NCBI GenBank assembly: GCA_013368325.1
Contig: JAACJK010000006.1
Span: 496,001-560,000, forward strand
Source of the DNA: Ephemerocybe angulata
Taxonomy: Eukaryota > Basidiomycota > Agaricomycetes > Agaricales > Psathyrellaceae
Length of the DNA: 64,000 bases
Reading direction: 5' to 3'
Both the position numbers and the translations under genes were made by a program. Of this stretch, positions 47,721 to 63,968 are shown piece after piece. The first letter of the stretch is position 1, and every line of letters starts with the position of its first letter. The notes under the pieces are model-generated. The model was not told where the DNA came from, made no database searches, and worked only from the letters and a program-made list of their open reading frames with translations.

Positions 47721-48066
47721 TCATTCCAAAGTCCAAGTATTCTTCTCGAGCTACCGCACATATGAGTCAGAAGTCATCTTTAGTCCCAGTACGACTCACC
47801 TCAGCCTCCAGCTCTAGCCGCACTCGATACTCGTCGTCAGCCTTTATGACAATGTGGTAATCGTCCAAGTTGTCGATGATGAACTTCTGCTTCTCATCCA
47901 TAGCAAGCAATATCTGCTTGACTGCGGGGTCACTGTTTCATAACTTAATTGTGCATGCCTTCTACATCGATAAGCATAGCTGTTACCAGGTCAAAAGGAT
48001 GCCTTTGCTATGTCAGACAACATGTATCAGTTTGAGAGGGCGAAGCGCACCCTTGATGGCCTTCAT
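47721..48066 (-). CDS. tfb5: TFIIH subunit Tfb5 (GTF2H5/TTDA), 64 aa
   Basis: Four tiny exons, 48066-48051, 48002-47987, 47932-47800 and 47750-47721, join in phase (195 bases). The spliced protein begins MKAIKGILLTCDPAVKQIL. It continues LLAMDEKQKFIIDNLDDYHI and VIKADDEYRVRLELEAELEK, ending NTWTLE. The CDPAxKQxLL strand and the IIxxLDDxHxxI strand are the hallmarks of Tfb5, the smallest core TFIIH subunit. Tfb5 binds Tfb2 and stabilises TFIIH for nucleotide excision repair and transcription. The length matches the family (about 70 residues). Each exon is too short to stand out as an open frame, so the gene is easily missed. Confidence 0.85.
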
Positions 48067-48982
48067 CTCTTTCCCTTCTCAAGCAACTAGAGGAACGTCC
48101 GTGAGTTGTCAGAGTAAACTGGGGTCGTCGTTGCCCACGCGAGGCTCAGATGTAACTGCGCGGCGGCGATGGTGGTGGTGGTAAGAGGAAGGTTGGCGCT
48201 GTGACTAACGAGTGACTAATGGCTTTGATCGGTGTCATACATTGTGGACCGGGTTGTAGACAATCATGTCGATTTCACTCCTCCGTTCTTGTATCCCTCT
48301 TGCTTCGAGTAGCCATCCATCTTATCCTTGTCGACGTGGGGTATTTCGTTGTTTATTCACTTTGAGCGAACGGTATGTGCCGGAGCCACTGTGTTTCAGG
48401 GAGGAATATGAGGACCCAGCTAACTGCTTGTCCTCGGAATGGTAAACCTGTATCCTAAACGTCGACGTACTCGTCCTGCTCGTCCTTTTGGAACCATCGT
48501 CCGACGGGATCTCGGGAACGGTTCCGCTACGACCTCGTCCGTCCATTATATTCCCGATCAAAACCTCCTCCGCCATCCTCCTGGTCTTCAATACCCGTCT
48601 CCCGGATAAATCCTCATTCATTCCCCCTACATCTCCCCCCGTTGACTCAAGGTTTCTCAAACTTTCGTTGTTCATACGAAAATTCAATTCTCCAGCGCCA
48701 AACTTGGAATACATAGGAGCAGAAGCACGTCGATCGCAATGATTTCAAGTTTGCCTGTCAGGGGAGTCGGTGAAGAAGCTGGTTTGGCTGAGGCCGGTGT
48801 AGGTTCGTCGTCGTCCTGCACCCCTTTTCCATGGACAGTCGGGCTGATCGGTTCTTTCATATATCTCGGCACCTGGTCGACATCTACCCATCCTCTTACT
48901 CTCGCCGGTCGACGTTGTGCTCTGATCGTCGCTCGTTCTCACCACTGTCTTTACCCCACGATCCCCTACGACGGAACCCATC
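48067..48982. other. Intergenic stretch between Tfb5 and ribose-5-phosphate isomerase
   Basis: Shared 5' region of two divergent genes. An open minus-strand frame at 48714-48322 (130 aa, Ser/Arg-rich) and a plus frame at 48739 overlap here without splice support or similarity. I do not call them genes. Confidence 0.45.
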
Positions 48983-50137
48983 ATGCCCGGACTCTTAGCC
49001 TCAATGAAGAAGGACCCACAGGTAGCCCAGAAGGTCTCCGGTATCGAGTCGTCGAAGAGGCTCGCGGCGTATACTGCCGTTGATCACCACATTAAGCCAG
49101 AACACAGGGTTATTGGTATTGGATCAGGATCTACCGTGCCCTACGTCGTGGAGAGAATTGTACAACAGGGTCAAGAAGTCAACAAGGGCCGTGTATTCAT
49201 CCCCACTGGTATGTTTTCTTAACGATCGTTTAATTCTTCGTCTAATGGTGTATTGTAGGATTCCAGTCGAGGCAGCTTATCCTAAACGCTAAACTTTCAG
49301 TTGGGGATGTCGATGAGTACCCATCTATAGACGTGACCATTGACGGCGCCGATGAGTGAGTCTGCTCCCGTCACGCACGGCCGCCACTGACGTGAAAGCA
49401 GAGTAGACAGCAGCCTTAACTGCATCAAGGGAGGGGGAGCATGCCACCTGCGTGAAAAGGTCATTGCCGAAGCTGCAAAAACGTGAGGACGATCTACATG
49501 GATATAGTCTTTCGCTGATCCACTCCTAGCTTCATTGTTGTCGCAGACTACCGCAAGAACTCGCAGTCCCTATGCACAAACGTGCGTCGACCTGCGTTCC
49601 ATTTGTTCCTGCCCTCACATCCCACAGTACCCCCCTGGAGTCCCGATTGAAGTCGTGCCCTTTGCATACGGGAAGGTATTGACTGCCGTCCAAAAGAGCA
49701 TTGGATCTCCGAAGGCTACTCTGAGAATGGCAATCAAGAAGGGTGAGCAGATCCCTCCTCCCCTAATGACCCCAGCCTTATCCCTCACAGCTGGTCCTGT
49801 CGTTACCGACAACGGGCACTTTGTAATCGACGCTCCTTTTGAGCCGGAAAGGATGCAGGATCCGTCAGCTGTACGTATCTTACTTATCTATCATCTTCCT
49901 CTGAATCGCTAATTGCCCGCTGTTGTAGGTGCTGAGGCAGATCAAGCTCCTAACCGGGGTAGTCGAAGTGGGTCTCTTCTGTAATATGGCCAAAGCAGCG
50001 TACTTTGGGAACGAGGTAAGACAGATCACCTCTACAGCATGTGCCCACATTCTTATACCCCCTCCTCTTAGGATGGTACAGTGACGATCCGCCATGCTGA
50101 TGGACGCACTGAAGAAATCTCTGGCGCTCAACAGTGA
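48983..50137 (+). CDS. rki1: Ribose-5-phosphate isomerase (RpiA type)
   Basis: About seven exons starting at MPGLLASMKKDPQVAQKVSG (48983) and ending TGA at 50135. Family signatures are intact: the phosphate-binding GIGSGSTVPYVV, IDVTIDGADEVD (catalytic Asp region), NCIKGGGACHLREKVIAEAA (Lys of the substrate site), FIVVADYRKNS and PIEVVPFAYGKV near the end of the fold. The enzyme interconverts ribulose 5-phosphate and ribose 5-phosphate in the cytosolic non-oxidative pentose phosphate pathway. The final exons read GLFCNMAKAAYFGNEDG and TIRHADGRTEEISGAQQ. The first in-frame ATG may be preceded by UTR; a second Met follows at position 8. Confidence 0.92.
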
Positions 50138-50508
50138 GCGCTAGTCGAAACCTCAAATTGATGTACACACATGTATCTCATCATCTAAGTACTGCTTTTC
50201 TACCGTAAATACTATCACCTACCCTGCCTTTGAAACTATTTGATACCACATCTTATCCTCCGACTGAATCCCGCAGCCCGCTTCAATTCTTGACGTCCGC
50301 ATTAGGGGTGGAGGAGGGTGGAGGATGACCCCCTAATTCGGACTTAATCCCGAAAGTGGCGCACACGTGGGGGAGGCGGCGTCTTTTAAATTTCAAGCGG
50401 GCTCAGGAATTAATCTATCACACCTGCACTCGTATTGGACCTTCTCTTGTCAAACACTCGCCATTCCCAACGACGACGAGAACATAAACCTCACCATCGT
50501 CGCGCACA
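50138..50508. promoter_or_regulatory. Promoter region of the AROM gene
   Basis: A 371-base gap between the isomerase stop and the AROM start, in the same orientation. It holds the isomerase 3' end and the AROM 5' leader. A pyrimidine-rich stretch (CCTTCTCTTGTCAAACACTC) lies about 65 bases before the ATG. A TATA-like word is not obvious. No TGACTC-type Gcn4 site was seen. Confidence 0.4.
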
Positions 50509-55615
<5,107 letters not shown>

Positions 55616-55817
55616 GGAATGAGAATGTGGACCGTCGAGTGAATATGGGACACGAAACTAGCAGTTGCCTGGGTTAGGTGAATTGAGAAGAATCAAGAAA
55701 GTTCAATCTGTATCATGAAGGTGTAGACAGTGTACAAGACTATATATCGAAGTGGGTGAAGTGGCCAGGTGCAGTTGTTTAAAAATTTGAGGTGGATATG
55801 GGGTGCCGTCGAGGTGG

Positions 55818-57296
55818 TCACAGTTTGGGACGGGGAGTGTGCGCCGCAGACTTCCAGTATGAGATCCACGCCTCTACATCCTTTCTACCCAGCGGTTCGA
55901 GTATGAGTGGGTGCAGCGACGGTGCGTGCTTGACCGCTTTGTCTGTCGAAAGGAGCGGAAGTCCAAAGGACTCCCCTTGGAGTTCTTTAAACGTAAACCT
56001 AGTAAGAGAGATATAAAATTCTAGGAGCTTCATTGCTGGGTTCGATGCAACGTCGAATGCGGAGGATGCTGACTGAGAATCCTCCAGCCGGCCTACCCAC
56101 TCCGGGTATGGCACTTGCCTGACTGACATCGCGTCAGAGATCAGTTTCATCATGTCGTTCCAAGACGTAGGGGTGGTGTGGGCGAAGGTGAGGAACTGTT
56201 CGTCGCATGCCCTTACTTCGGTCCAAGCTTGCGCTGCTACGTGTATTGGAAGCCATGATACCACCTGCAAAATCAAGCAGTCAGTATCTTATTTAATTTG
56301 ACAACATCCCCACAAACTGACTCCGGGATTTTGAGGTAGACATCCGAGGTACTCGCTCGAGCAAACGATGCGGGGGATCCATTCTTTTCGGGTCCAATAG
56401 CCGTTCCTCCCTCCAGATAGTTGCCCTAACCTGATGATTAGAGGCGAAAGGGTGGTCTCTTCCGATGCGCAGGAGACGATCTGCTCAGCAACCCATTTGG
56501 ATTCGCTGTAGCCTGTAGAAATGGCAACGCTCGGATCTTCGACAGCAATCTCAAAAGCCGTCGGCTCGGGAAGGTCTAGAAATTAAAAGCATCAGCAAAG
56601 TTAAATTGATCGCTGGACTTGGTTCAGTCACAGTGGTACTTACTGCTGAACACGGTCATTGAACTTGCAAATAGGAAGCGGGGGGGTCGGTCACAAAGTG
56701 ACGAGAGTGCAAAATCGACGAGGTTTCTCGTGCCAGCGACCAACGGCTCGAACGAAGCGAGTCCCCCATTGAAATCAACACGCCACGCTGAGAAGATTGG
56801 TTTAGTGCACACTCGAAGCACAAGGTGAAGAACACTGACCGGTATGCATAATGCAAGTAACATTGCGCTTCATCTCTTCGATCAATCCCTCTTCTAAACC
56901 AAAATTGTCGGTCGCCAAATCTCCCTCGAGGAACCTAACCTTCGAAAGATCCAAGTTGGGGTTGATCCCGCGCTCCGAGAAACTTCTCAACTGCCTCTTG
57001 GTGGATGAGATCGTCTCCCTGACGTGTGGCCTGTTGAGTGCATACACCTTGCCTATGGCTGGATTTTGGACCAGGGACTCGAGAACATACGAGCCAAAGG
57101 TTCCAGTACTCCCTGTGAGAAGAATGGACTCCTTGGTAGGTTTGGATCCACCAGGGATATGGACAGGAAAGGTTCGAGTGTACTTCGTAACCATTTGGCG
57201 CATGCTGGCCATCTTCTTTTCTTTAGTTTCTCCCACTTGTGGATGGCGCTCTTGTGGTGAAGGGGCGTTGGAGGGGTAGGCCTGGAAAGGAGCCAT
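55818..57296 (-). CDS. Stand-alone thioester-reductase (NAD-binding) domain protein
   Basis: Exons begin at MAPFQAYPSNAPSPQERHPQ (57296). The Rossmann loop is ILLTGSTGTFGSYVLESL (GxxGxxG). It continues LNRPHVRETISSTKRQL, FLEGDLATDNFGLEEG and MHTG, then AWRVDFNGGLASFEPLVAG after an intron near 56840-56790. Further on are FLFASSMTVFS and the catalytic YSESKW (YxxxK). The last exon (SWLPIHVAAQAWTEVRACDE ... WKSAAHTPRPKL) is the usual C-terminal lid. This is the reductase part of fungal adenylate-forming reductases (A-T-R proteins). The adenylation and carrier domains are missing upstream, where only short unrelated frames and transposon ends occur. Either it is a free-standing reductase or the 3' remnant of a larger gene. 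Confidence 0.7.
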
Positions 57297-57527
57297 CTGT
57301 GTGTAGAGCTGTAGAGGAACATGTAAGTATAAAGTATATCGATAGAAATAAAACGGCTCTTACCTCAGATCGCGATAGAACGAACTGAGGAAAGAGGGGA
57401 GAAAAACGGCGGAATACTTATACTAGACGATGTAAAACAAATAAATAGCCAAACAAATGAGAAATGACCACGACATCGAATATGCCATATGGGCGCCTAT
57501 GGGCGCCGGATGGAGGCGTACTACTAT

Positions 57528-57556
57528 CAAGAAGAAGAAGAAGAAGAAGAAGAAGA
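57528..57556 (+). repeat. Microsatellite (AAG)n
   Basis: About nine AAG/AGA units in the 5' region of the reductase-like gene. Simple sequence only. Confidence 0.85.
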
Positions 57557-57911
57557 ATCAAGGGGGCGCACCACGACACCGCGGTAGGATTCATGGCGGA
57601 CACCAATTTAGATGTGATCGCTGATGGGATTCTTCTGGGTACGAGCCTACGAGGATTCCATGGGGGTCCATTGGGGATTCCACCAAAAATGGCGCGTCCT
57701 GTGGATCTCGAATGGAGGGCACAAGTCGCAAATGCTCTGAGAACCATGGTTCCAGCCGCAAATCTCTCTCAGTTACATGGAACCGCGGCCTCCATGACGA
57801 AAGCTGCCATATCGTCCATCTTTCGGTGAAACCTGCAATGCAACCTCAGTTTCCAGAGGAATGCCATCCGTGATTCCATCTAGTCTGATCTCCACCATGC
57901 AATTGCGCGCT

Positions 57912-57949
57912 GGTGGTCAAAAAACCTGCGTTGCGGTGCGGTCATTTGC
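57912..57949 (+). repeat. Left terminal repeat of element B
   Basis: This terminus aligns base for base with the left and right inverted repeats of element A and carries TGCGTT, TTGCGGT, TGCGGT and TTTGCGG words. Confidence 0.7.
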
Positions 57950-58277
57950 GGTAGATATATGAAAAATGGAATTTTTGGGCCTGGAAGTGTACTTACATAG
58001 TTATATAAACCAATATAAGTCAGTACAATCCACCAGTATGGAAATAACAAAGCGAGGAGGTCCCTATGGAATACCTGATAATATGTCAAAGTTGGTCCAA
58101 TTCCAGCGATGGTTGGGCAAGTGACAGACTCTAGAGCATGAAATAGGGCTATACGAGAACTATCTTTATATATATAGTATGACCCACCCCATACACAACG
58201 ACTCTGGGCACTGGAACCCAACGTCTTCCCCAAACTATGGAGTTGATGTCCAGCATTGGTTGATTCCCACGCGCCAA

Positions 58278-58400
58278 GTTGCGGGCCCTTGCGTTGACTT
58301 GCGGTGATTTGTGTCGACTTTGCGGTGATTTGCGTTCACTTGCATTGAATTTGCGGTATGTGACCGTCAATTTGCGGTGGGCTTGCGTGAAAAGATTTTC
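58278..58400 (+). repeat. Subterminal array of TTGCGG/TTGCGT words
   Basis: About eight copies in 120 bases: TTGCGGG, TTGCGTT, TTGCGGT, TTTGCGGT, TTGCGTT, TTGCGGT, TTGCGGT and TTGCGTG, all in one orientation and irregularly spaced by 8-17 bases. The equivalent array in element A is at about 3445-3545. They may be binding sites for the element's own GCM domain. Confidence 0.65.
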
Positions 58401-58491
58401 TTTACAGGTGGGACCTCGGAATACATGAGTTATATAAGTTTATTAGTATACCGTACATCTCATCGAAGTATACAATTACATATTGTCGCAT

Positions 58492-58860
58492 GGGTGCCAT
58501 CAATTACAGAGTGTGTCGGGCACAAATCTAATCACCGTGCAACAACTATCTAAAGGAAATTGGAGAAACCAAGTTGAGTACATCAGAGGTATAAGCTAGA
58601 TATAGTGTACAAAATTTGGAGAGGTGACGATATCAGGTTCGGTAGCGGTGCAATGAATGGTCGATGATGCCGCCCGTTGGGTGCCATCAATACAGAGTCT
58701 GTCGGGCACGAATCTACTCACCGTGCAACAACCACCCAAAGAATATGAGAAAAAGCGGGCTGGGTACATTATATATATACACTAGATATACTGTACGGAG
58801 TTTGGAGAGGCAACGAGCTCAGGTTCAGTAGTGGTGCAATAAATAGTTGATGGCGCACAT
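58492..58860 (+). repeat. Tandem duplication of a ~185-base unit
   Basis: Two imperfect copies (about 58492-58676 and 58679-58860) start GGGTGCCATCAAT and share GTCGGGCAC, CACCGTGCAACAAC, TTTGGAGAGG and GTGGTGCAAT-like words. They lie between the subterminal array and the stop codon of the transposase gene, in its 3' UTR. Confidence 0.7.
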
Positions 58861-58897
58861 ATTGAGGCGCGCATCGGTGCCATCGAAGTCTGGTAAG

Positions 58898-61800
58898 TCA
58901 AACACCGGCGTGGCGCTTCTTCATCCGCTTTTTACTCCCAGGAATAGATTCCTCTGATTCCTCTTCTCCTCTTCCCCTCCGTTTCTCTGCCTGTAACCGT
59001 TGATCCATAGTCACCTTTCTGGTAAGGCGAGTTGCCACTGGGACTGGGACTGGGCCTGGGAGGTGAGCCAATTGATCTTGTTCCTTCTTCTTGGGCTTCG
59101 GCTTGGGCTTCGAGGGCATGGGGTTGCTTGGGTGTATCACCCGAAAGGTAGATGTGCCCTTGGGGGTAGATGGTGGCTCGTTCGGGTTGAAGGGGAATGG
59201 TTCTGGGCCCAAAGCGGGGTCCCGAGGGGGGCGAGTCTTCAAGGGATAGGGTGTGGAACCAAACAACGCCATATCATCCTTGTAATCATGAACGAATGTC
59301 CCCATGATGTATGGGGAACCGTCCTCAGTCAGAATGCGAATAAGGTTTGCAGGATGCTCCACTGGTACATCACCGATTTTGCGTTGAATTTGCGAGTGCC
59401 CTTTGAGGAGGTGCGTATTCATACTCCAGTCCTCGGATGCGATGGTGGATGATGTGATCTGAGGGGTTGGATCGAGCGTAGAGTTCCCCAGAAGGTTGGC
59501 TCGGTTGCAGTAGAATGCCCGTTCATGCGTGGTGAGTAGCCGCTGGATTCGTGATCGAGTCGCAATGTCATTTTCCGTAGTCATGCTGTACTCCTTCTCT
59601 GTGAGAATGCGCGAAAGTTCGAATATTTCTGCGTCATCGGACGGCTCGAGCTTGAGGTATTTGCGGAGGACCAAAAGTCGAAGGAGGACTACGACGCAGA
59701 TGTGCTCTTCTTCCTTCCCTGCTAAGAGCTCTGCAAATGTCATCGAGATGTAGTTATCGATAGCCGCTCGATGTCCGGGAAAGAGGGGAATTGAAAACAT
59801 CTTCGATGGGAAGCGGAGGAGATGCTTTTTTCGAGCAAAGTGACGCTTAGGCGTGGAGAGCGGGAGCTCCTCCATCCACTCCATTAGCACATTCATGATG
59901 GGATGGTATCGGATACCAGTGACAAACTCCACAATGGCAGTCTCAGCATCCTTCAAAGCAGAGAGTATGCCAAGTGAGTCCGCTTCCCACAGTGCTTCGA
60001 CGTCCTCTTCGCTTGTAATATCATAGAGCACAATTGGCCAGACGATTGAGCCCAATGAGTTCTTTCAAAATAAGAGAATGAATATGCGGATTTGCAAGTG
60101 TTCAGTAAAGAATGACACTCACTGGTAAATCTGTTGCGAAGTCATCTCGCCAGAGCATACTATAACACTCCTGCACAGATAGTGTGAAGGTATCTGACAC
60201 CATGACCGGAGATTTTTGAGGCCAGTCATTGTACTTGTGCCACTGCAGAGTAACCGTGTCATTAGTACGGGAGATAATCTGCGCTGGATACGATTTTCGG
60301 TTGTTCAGTCTGGTGATTTGGTGCACGTTGACCAGGAGGAAGCGACCAAGCCTATATCAAATACAAGTAAGTGAGTGAGTCATTGAAAATGGTAGAAATA
60401 CACTGTACATTGACTGATCCCAGCGACCGTTAATTGCATACCTGCATTGAGGACAGCAGAACAGAAAGTCGATGTCATCAAGATGATCTTTTGGAAGAAA
60501 CCGGCGCATGCATGAAGAATGCCAGACCACCTTACACAGATGACAGAGAATCGTGGACAACGCGGCTGCGCCATCTAGCCCACATGTCTCGCAAGATGGA
60601 ATAGCAATATCAGCTGTGACTGATGCAGCGGGCTTCACCTTTGCCTTTGCAACTTTGTCCCAAAGAGCCAAAGCGTCAGATAAGCTCGTGCTTGGGCCCG
60701 GCTTGTTGCTTGGACCCGGCGTGTTGGTCTCTGTGGGTCCATCGATGTCATCATCCCAGAGAGACTTGGATTCAAATATTGAGTGAATGAGTGGTTCATC
60801 CTCGGAGCTGAAGTCGTTATCGTAAACCGTGCCATCAGAGCGACTGGACTTGGATGCGGTAGACCCCATTTCAATATCCGACCCAGAAGAGCTGCCGTCT
60901 GACACGCTGAGAGGTCGTTTTGGAATTGAGCCAACACTGCTGACTCGCTCGTAGTGGTGAAAGTTGTCCTTCATTTTCTGGATGGACTGAGTCGTCTGCC
61001 AGGAGAGCGTAAGACCAGAGTATACCGTGGACACATGTATTTGAACACATACCATTCCCAGCTGGCTGGTGCGGTGGTAGACGTAGTAGGATTCGTCGGT
61101 CGTCCGCTTTTGTAAGGGATGGGTGCCCTTTTTAGCTCTACGCAGCCTCGAGTTCATGTCGTCGTATGTGTAGGAAACTCCGCCGAGCATAAGCTCAGCA
61201 GTGAAGTGATCCTTTTTATGAATGATACGCCCAACGAGGGTATACACAATCTCCGAGTCAGGGGAGATAATCTTGAATGTTTCGTCAAATCGGAGATGGT
61301 TGTGGGCCCGCCGCTTTCCGTCTGAAAGGTTCGACCCGACTGTCAAGATTAGCGGCCAGTAGAAGTTGACGGCTGATGGAGCCGCATTCAGTTCACATCC
61401 ATCCGTTGCACATGGAGTTTGACCAGCAGCAATAGACGGATGTAGCTCCTGGTTGGGAAGTATGACAGCGAGGTTTGAGAAGTATTCTTCTAGTCCGATC
61501 GAGGTGTCCATCTTCAGTAATTTCTGGAGCGCAGCAGCATACTCGCAGTGTGGATGCATGATGGCCTTGGGCCTCTCGGGGTACTGCGTGCATCGGTGCC
61601 CCGCACCACAGGCTGACTCAACGGAGTATTGAACAGCCATGTACCTCTGTGCCTCAAAACATGGCTCGAAGTCCTGGGGCAGGGTATATCAGATTTTTCG
61701 ACCCTCTTAAAAACCTAATATCCATGCTCACCTCAATCATAGGCTGAATCCAGCATAACGCAGAATGATGCCCGGACGAGCTAAGCTCTGGAAGCCATTG

Positions 61801-63968
61801 CTCGAAAATCCGTGCACGCAAGGCTTTCTGAAGCTCCGATAATGCGTGGACAAGCAGAGCATGGGCGTTGAGATCCTTTTTCTTGTTGCTCGTAATGAGC
61901 TTGAGGCGCCGATCAAAGTGCGTTGCCAGTAACATCAGGAAGCTATCACCTGGAAGGAGGCTAAGAAACTTCGTGCGCATGTCCACCGTCCATAGAAGGT
62001 ACGCTCGGAAGAAAAGCTCGATACCGTGATCCCAGAAGCACGAGTTCGGACTAAGCCATTTGAATGACTGGGTATATAGTGGAAGGCGGGAAAGTGCTTC
62101 GAGGCCCATGTTAGTAGCAGGCTGCAGCTCCTTGAGAGCGCCAACAGTATCTGGAGCGCGGCCGTCGTTCTCGAAGAATTTGACCTTTTTGGGTGCACGG
62201 TGCTCTCGAGGCCCCGATGGCGTGAAGTGCCCGGCTATATGTATTATCCTGTTAGTATATGGGCCCGAGTAAGTGGAATGGAACGCACATTTGATCGACG
62301 CGAACTCCGAGTTAAAGTGTTTTACGTGCAGATATAACTTCCGTATTCCTTCGAGGAGATCGTTCCCACTTCCAACCGCATGGTTGAGCAATGAATGCCC
62401 ATGCTCTGCTGCGTTTGACGTCGAAGGTACTTTCTTAGCTACGTCGGGGTCAATCGTGCTTTTTGCTGGAAACACCATTCCCAAAATGGCGGGCTGGATC
62501 CACCAAGATAACCATCCAGCTGCATCCGGAAACTCTCGTCTGAAACGAGCCACCAAGAGGTCAAAATCGTCACTCGAGGTTTTCCGTGATACCATCTTCC
62601 GCAGTATGTAAGCGAAGTCTGAGACACGGTTTTGGTCGACCAAAGCAGCTGTTTCCTGGACCCGCGTAGCCTGGGCCCAGAAGTGATACTCGCACCCAAC
62701 CTCGAGTGACTTGGCCTCCTCACGGAGGTTAACCATTTGGGCTGCCTGCGCTTCCAGAGAAAGGTTCGAAAATTCCGGGATGGTATGCGCAACAGCAACG
62801 GCATATTCCTCTGCATGCGCATTCCGCTGAGCTTGCGAGAAGTCCATGACCTATAGCAAAAATAAGCATTAGCGCATTAGCGTGTGCATGCGTTGCGGTT
62901 GCAGCAAGGCGACGTCAAGGCGACGTACATTGAGAAGGTATTCCTTTTTGAATGGAAGCCCGTCGCGCTGGACTTTGGCCATGACAGCATCATTCAGATG
63001 CTTGAAGTGCGGGCGATGGTGGGCGGCGTCTTCACCAAAAACGAGGGTAAATAGAACTGGGACCCAAGCTTTCAGCGTCTCGCTGAATGCAGATGTTGAG
63101 AGAAGAACACCATCCTTGAAGTAAGAATGGTTTCCATCTGTTACAAAGCCGTGTCGAGAGCCAACAGTGTCTTTGTCGAGTACCCAGTCATCGACAGTCG
63201 CCTCCAGCACCGAGTTCATAAATGCTGTCCGGAAAATGAATAATCCTTGGTCATGTAGCTGCGAGAATATCAGAAACGGCTCCCCGAGCTCGCTGTTAAG
63301 ACCTAGAATTTGTTTTATTGTGGCCCCAGCAGTAGTGTTCTTCGGCGTTGTGTTCGTAACTCCAGTCCGAGCCTGGCTCTTGGCGACGAAGTACCGAGCG
63401 GCGCTGGGATTAGCAAGAGCAGGCGCAATGTCGGGCAAGGGCACGGATCCAGGATTCAGATCACCGGTGCGAAGAGCGTGAACTGTTGCATTCGCCCCTC
63501 CACGCACGACTTGAGCATCGAGTTGAGCAGTTTCTGAAACAGAGAGGTGGCTCGTGGGTGGGCGTGGGTGGTCGTGATATCCTTCGTGCTCCCAGCGGAA
63601 GTATTCTTCACCAGTCTTGATGTCCTTTGCACGATACCGATGGCACCTGGCGGCACAGTCATGGTGGACAAGTGGACCGGACCCGCATAGGGCGCAGCCG
63701 GCGTGAATTTGCTTCTCCTGAGTGCTGGGATCGGTTTTGGGCTTCACTGGGCGTACACAGGCCGGATTGGGGCATACGTCAACCCCAAGACACTTGCTCG
63801 TCTTCGCTTTTCCAATGGCAACGGAGTATTCGGTGGCTTTGCGGTTCCAGTTGCTTGTACCATAAGAACGGAACTGCCACTTCGCCTGGTCGTTATTTGG
63901 CTTTGCTTCGTCCTCTGTTTCGAATTTTCGAACTCGTTTCCCATTCGGCCAGTCGTATAGGACAGTTC
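58898..63968 (-). CDS. GCM-Mutator transposase-USP-like protease-PHD fusion, 5' partial
   Basis: Exons 63968-62929, 62850-62289, 62234-61732, 61673-61053, 60995-60442, 60351-60123 and 60061-58898 join in phase, giving at least 1,556 residues; an acceptor at 63969 shows earlier exons lie outside. Counting from the first visible codon, a GCM domain covers about 20-136 (NWNRKATEYSV, KCLGVDVCPNPAC, zinc-ligand Cys/His, ending YHDHPRP). A Mutator-like DDE transposase covers about 190-520, with D in VTDGNH (277), D in VMDFSQAQR (349), CxxH in GCEYHF (399-402) and E in SNAAEHGH (495). A USP-like cysteine peptidase covers about 590-875, with Cys box SPNSCFWDHGIELFF (Cys 599), His in HKKDHFTAEL (857) and Asp in YTYDDMNSR. 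A PHD finger is at 1043-1092 (CETC, CHLC, HSSC, CPQC). A helical region and a basic, Pro/Lys-rich tail follow. No stops or frameshifts were seen, so it may be active. Confidence 0.8.

Noticed and set aside
48322..48714. 130-codon Ser/Arg-rich minus-strand frame
   Set aside because: Low-complexity composition, no splice continuity with neighbours and no known family. It lies in the divergent promoter of Tfb5 and the isomerase.
57593..57829. Plus-strand frame starting MADTNLDVIADGILL
   Set aside because: Short, near a microsatellite and a transposon border, with no splice partner. It could be a remnant but cannot be supported.
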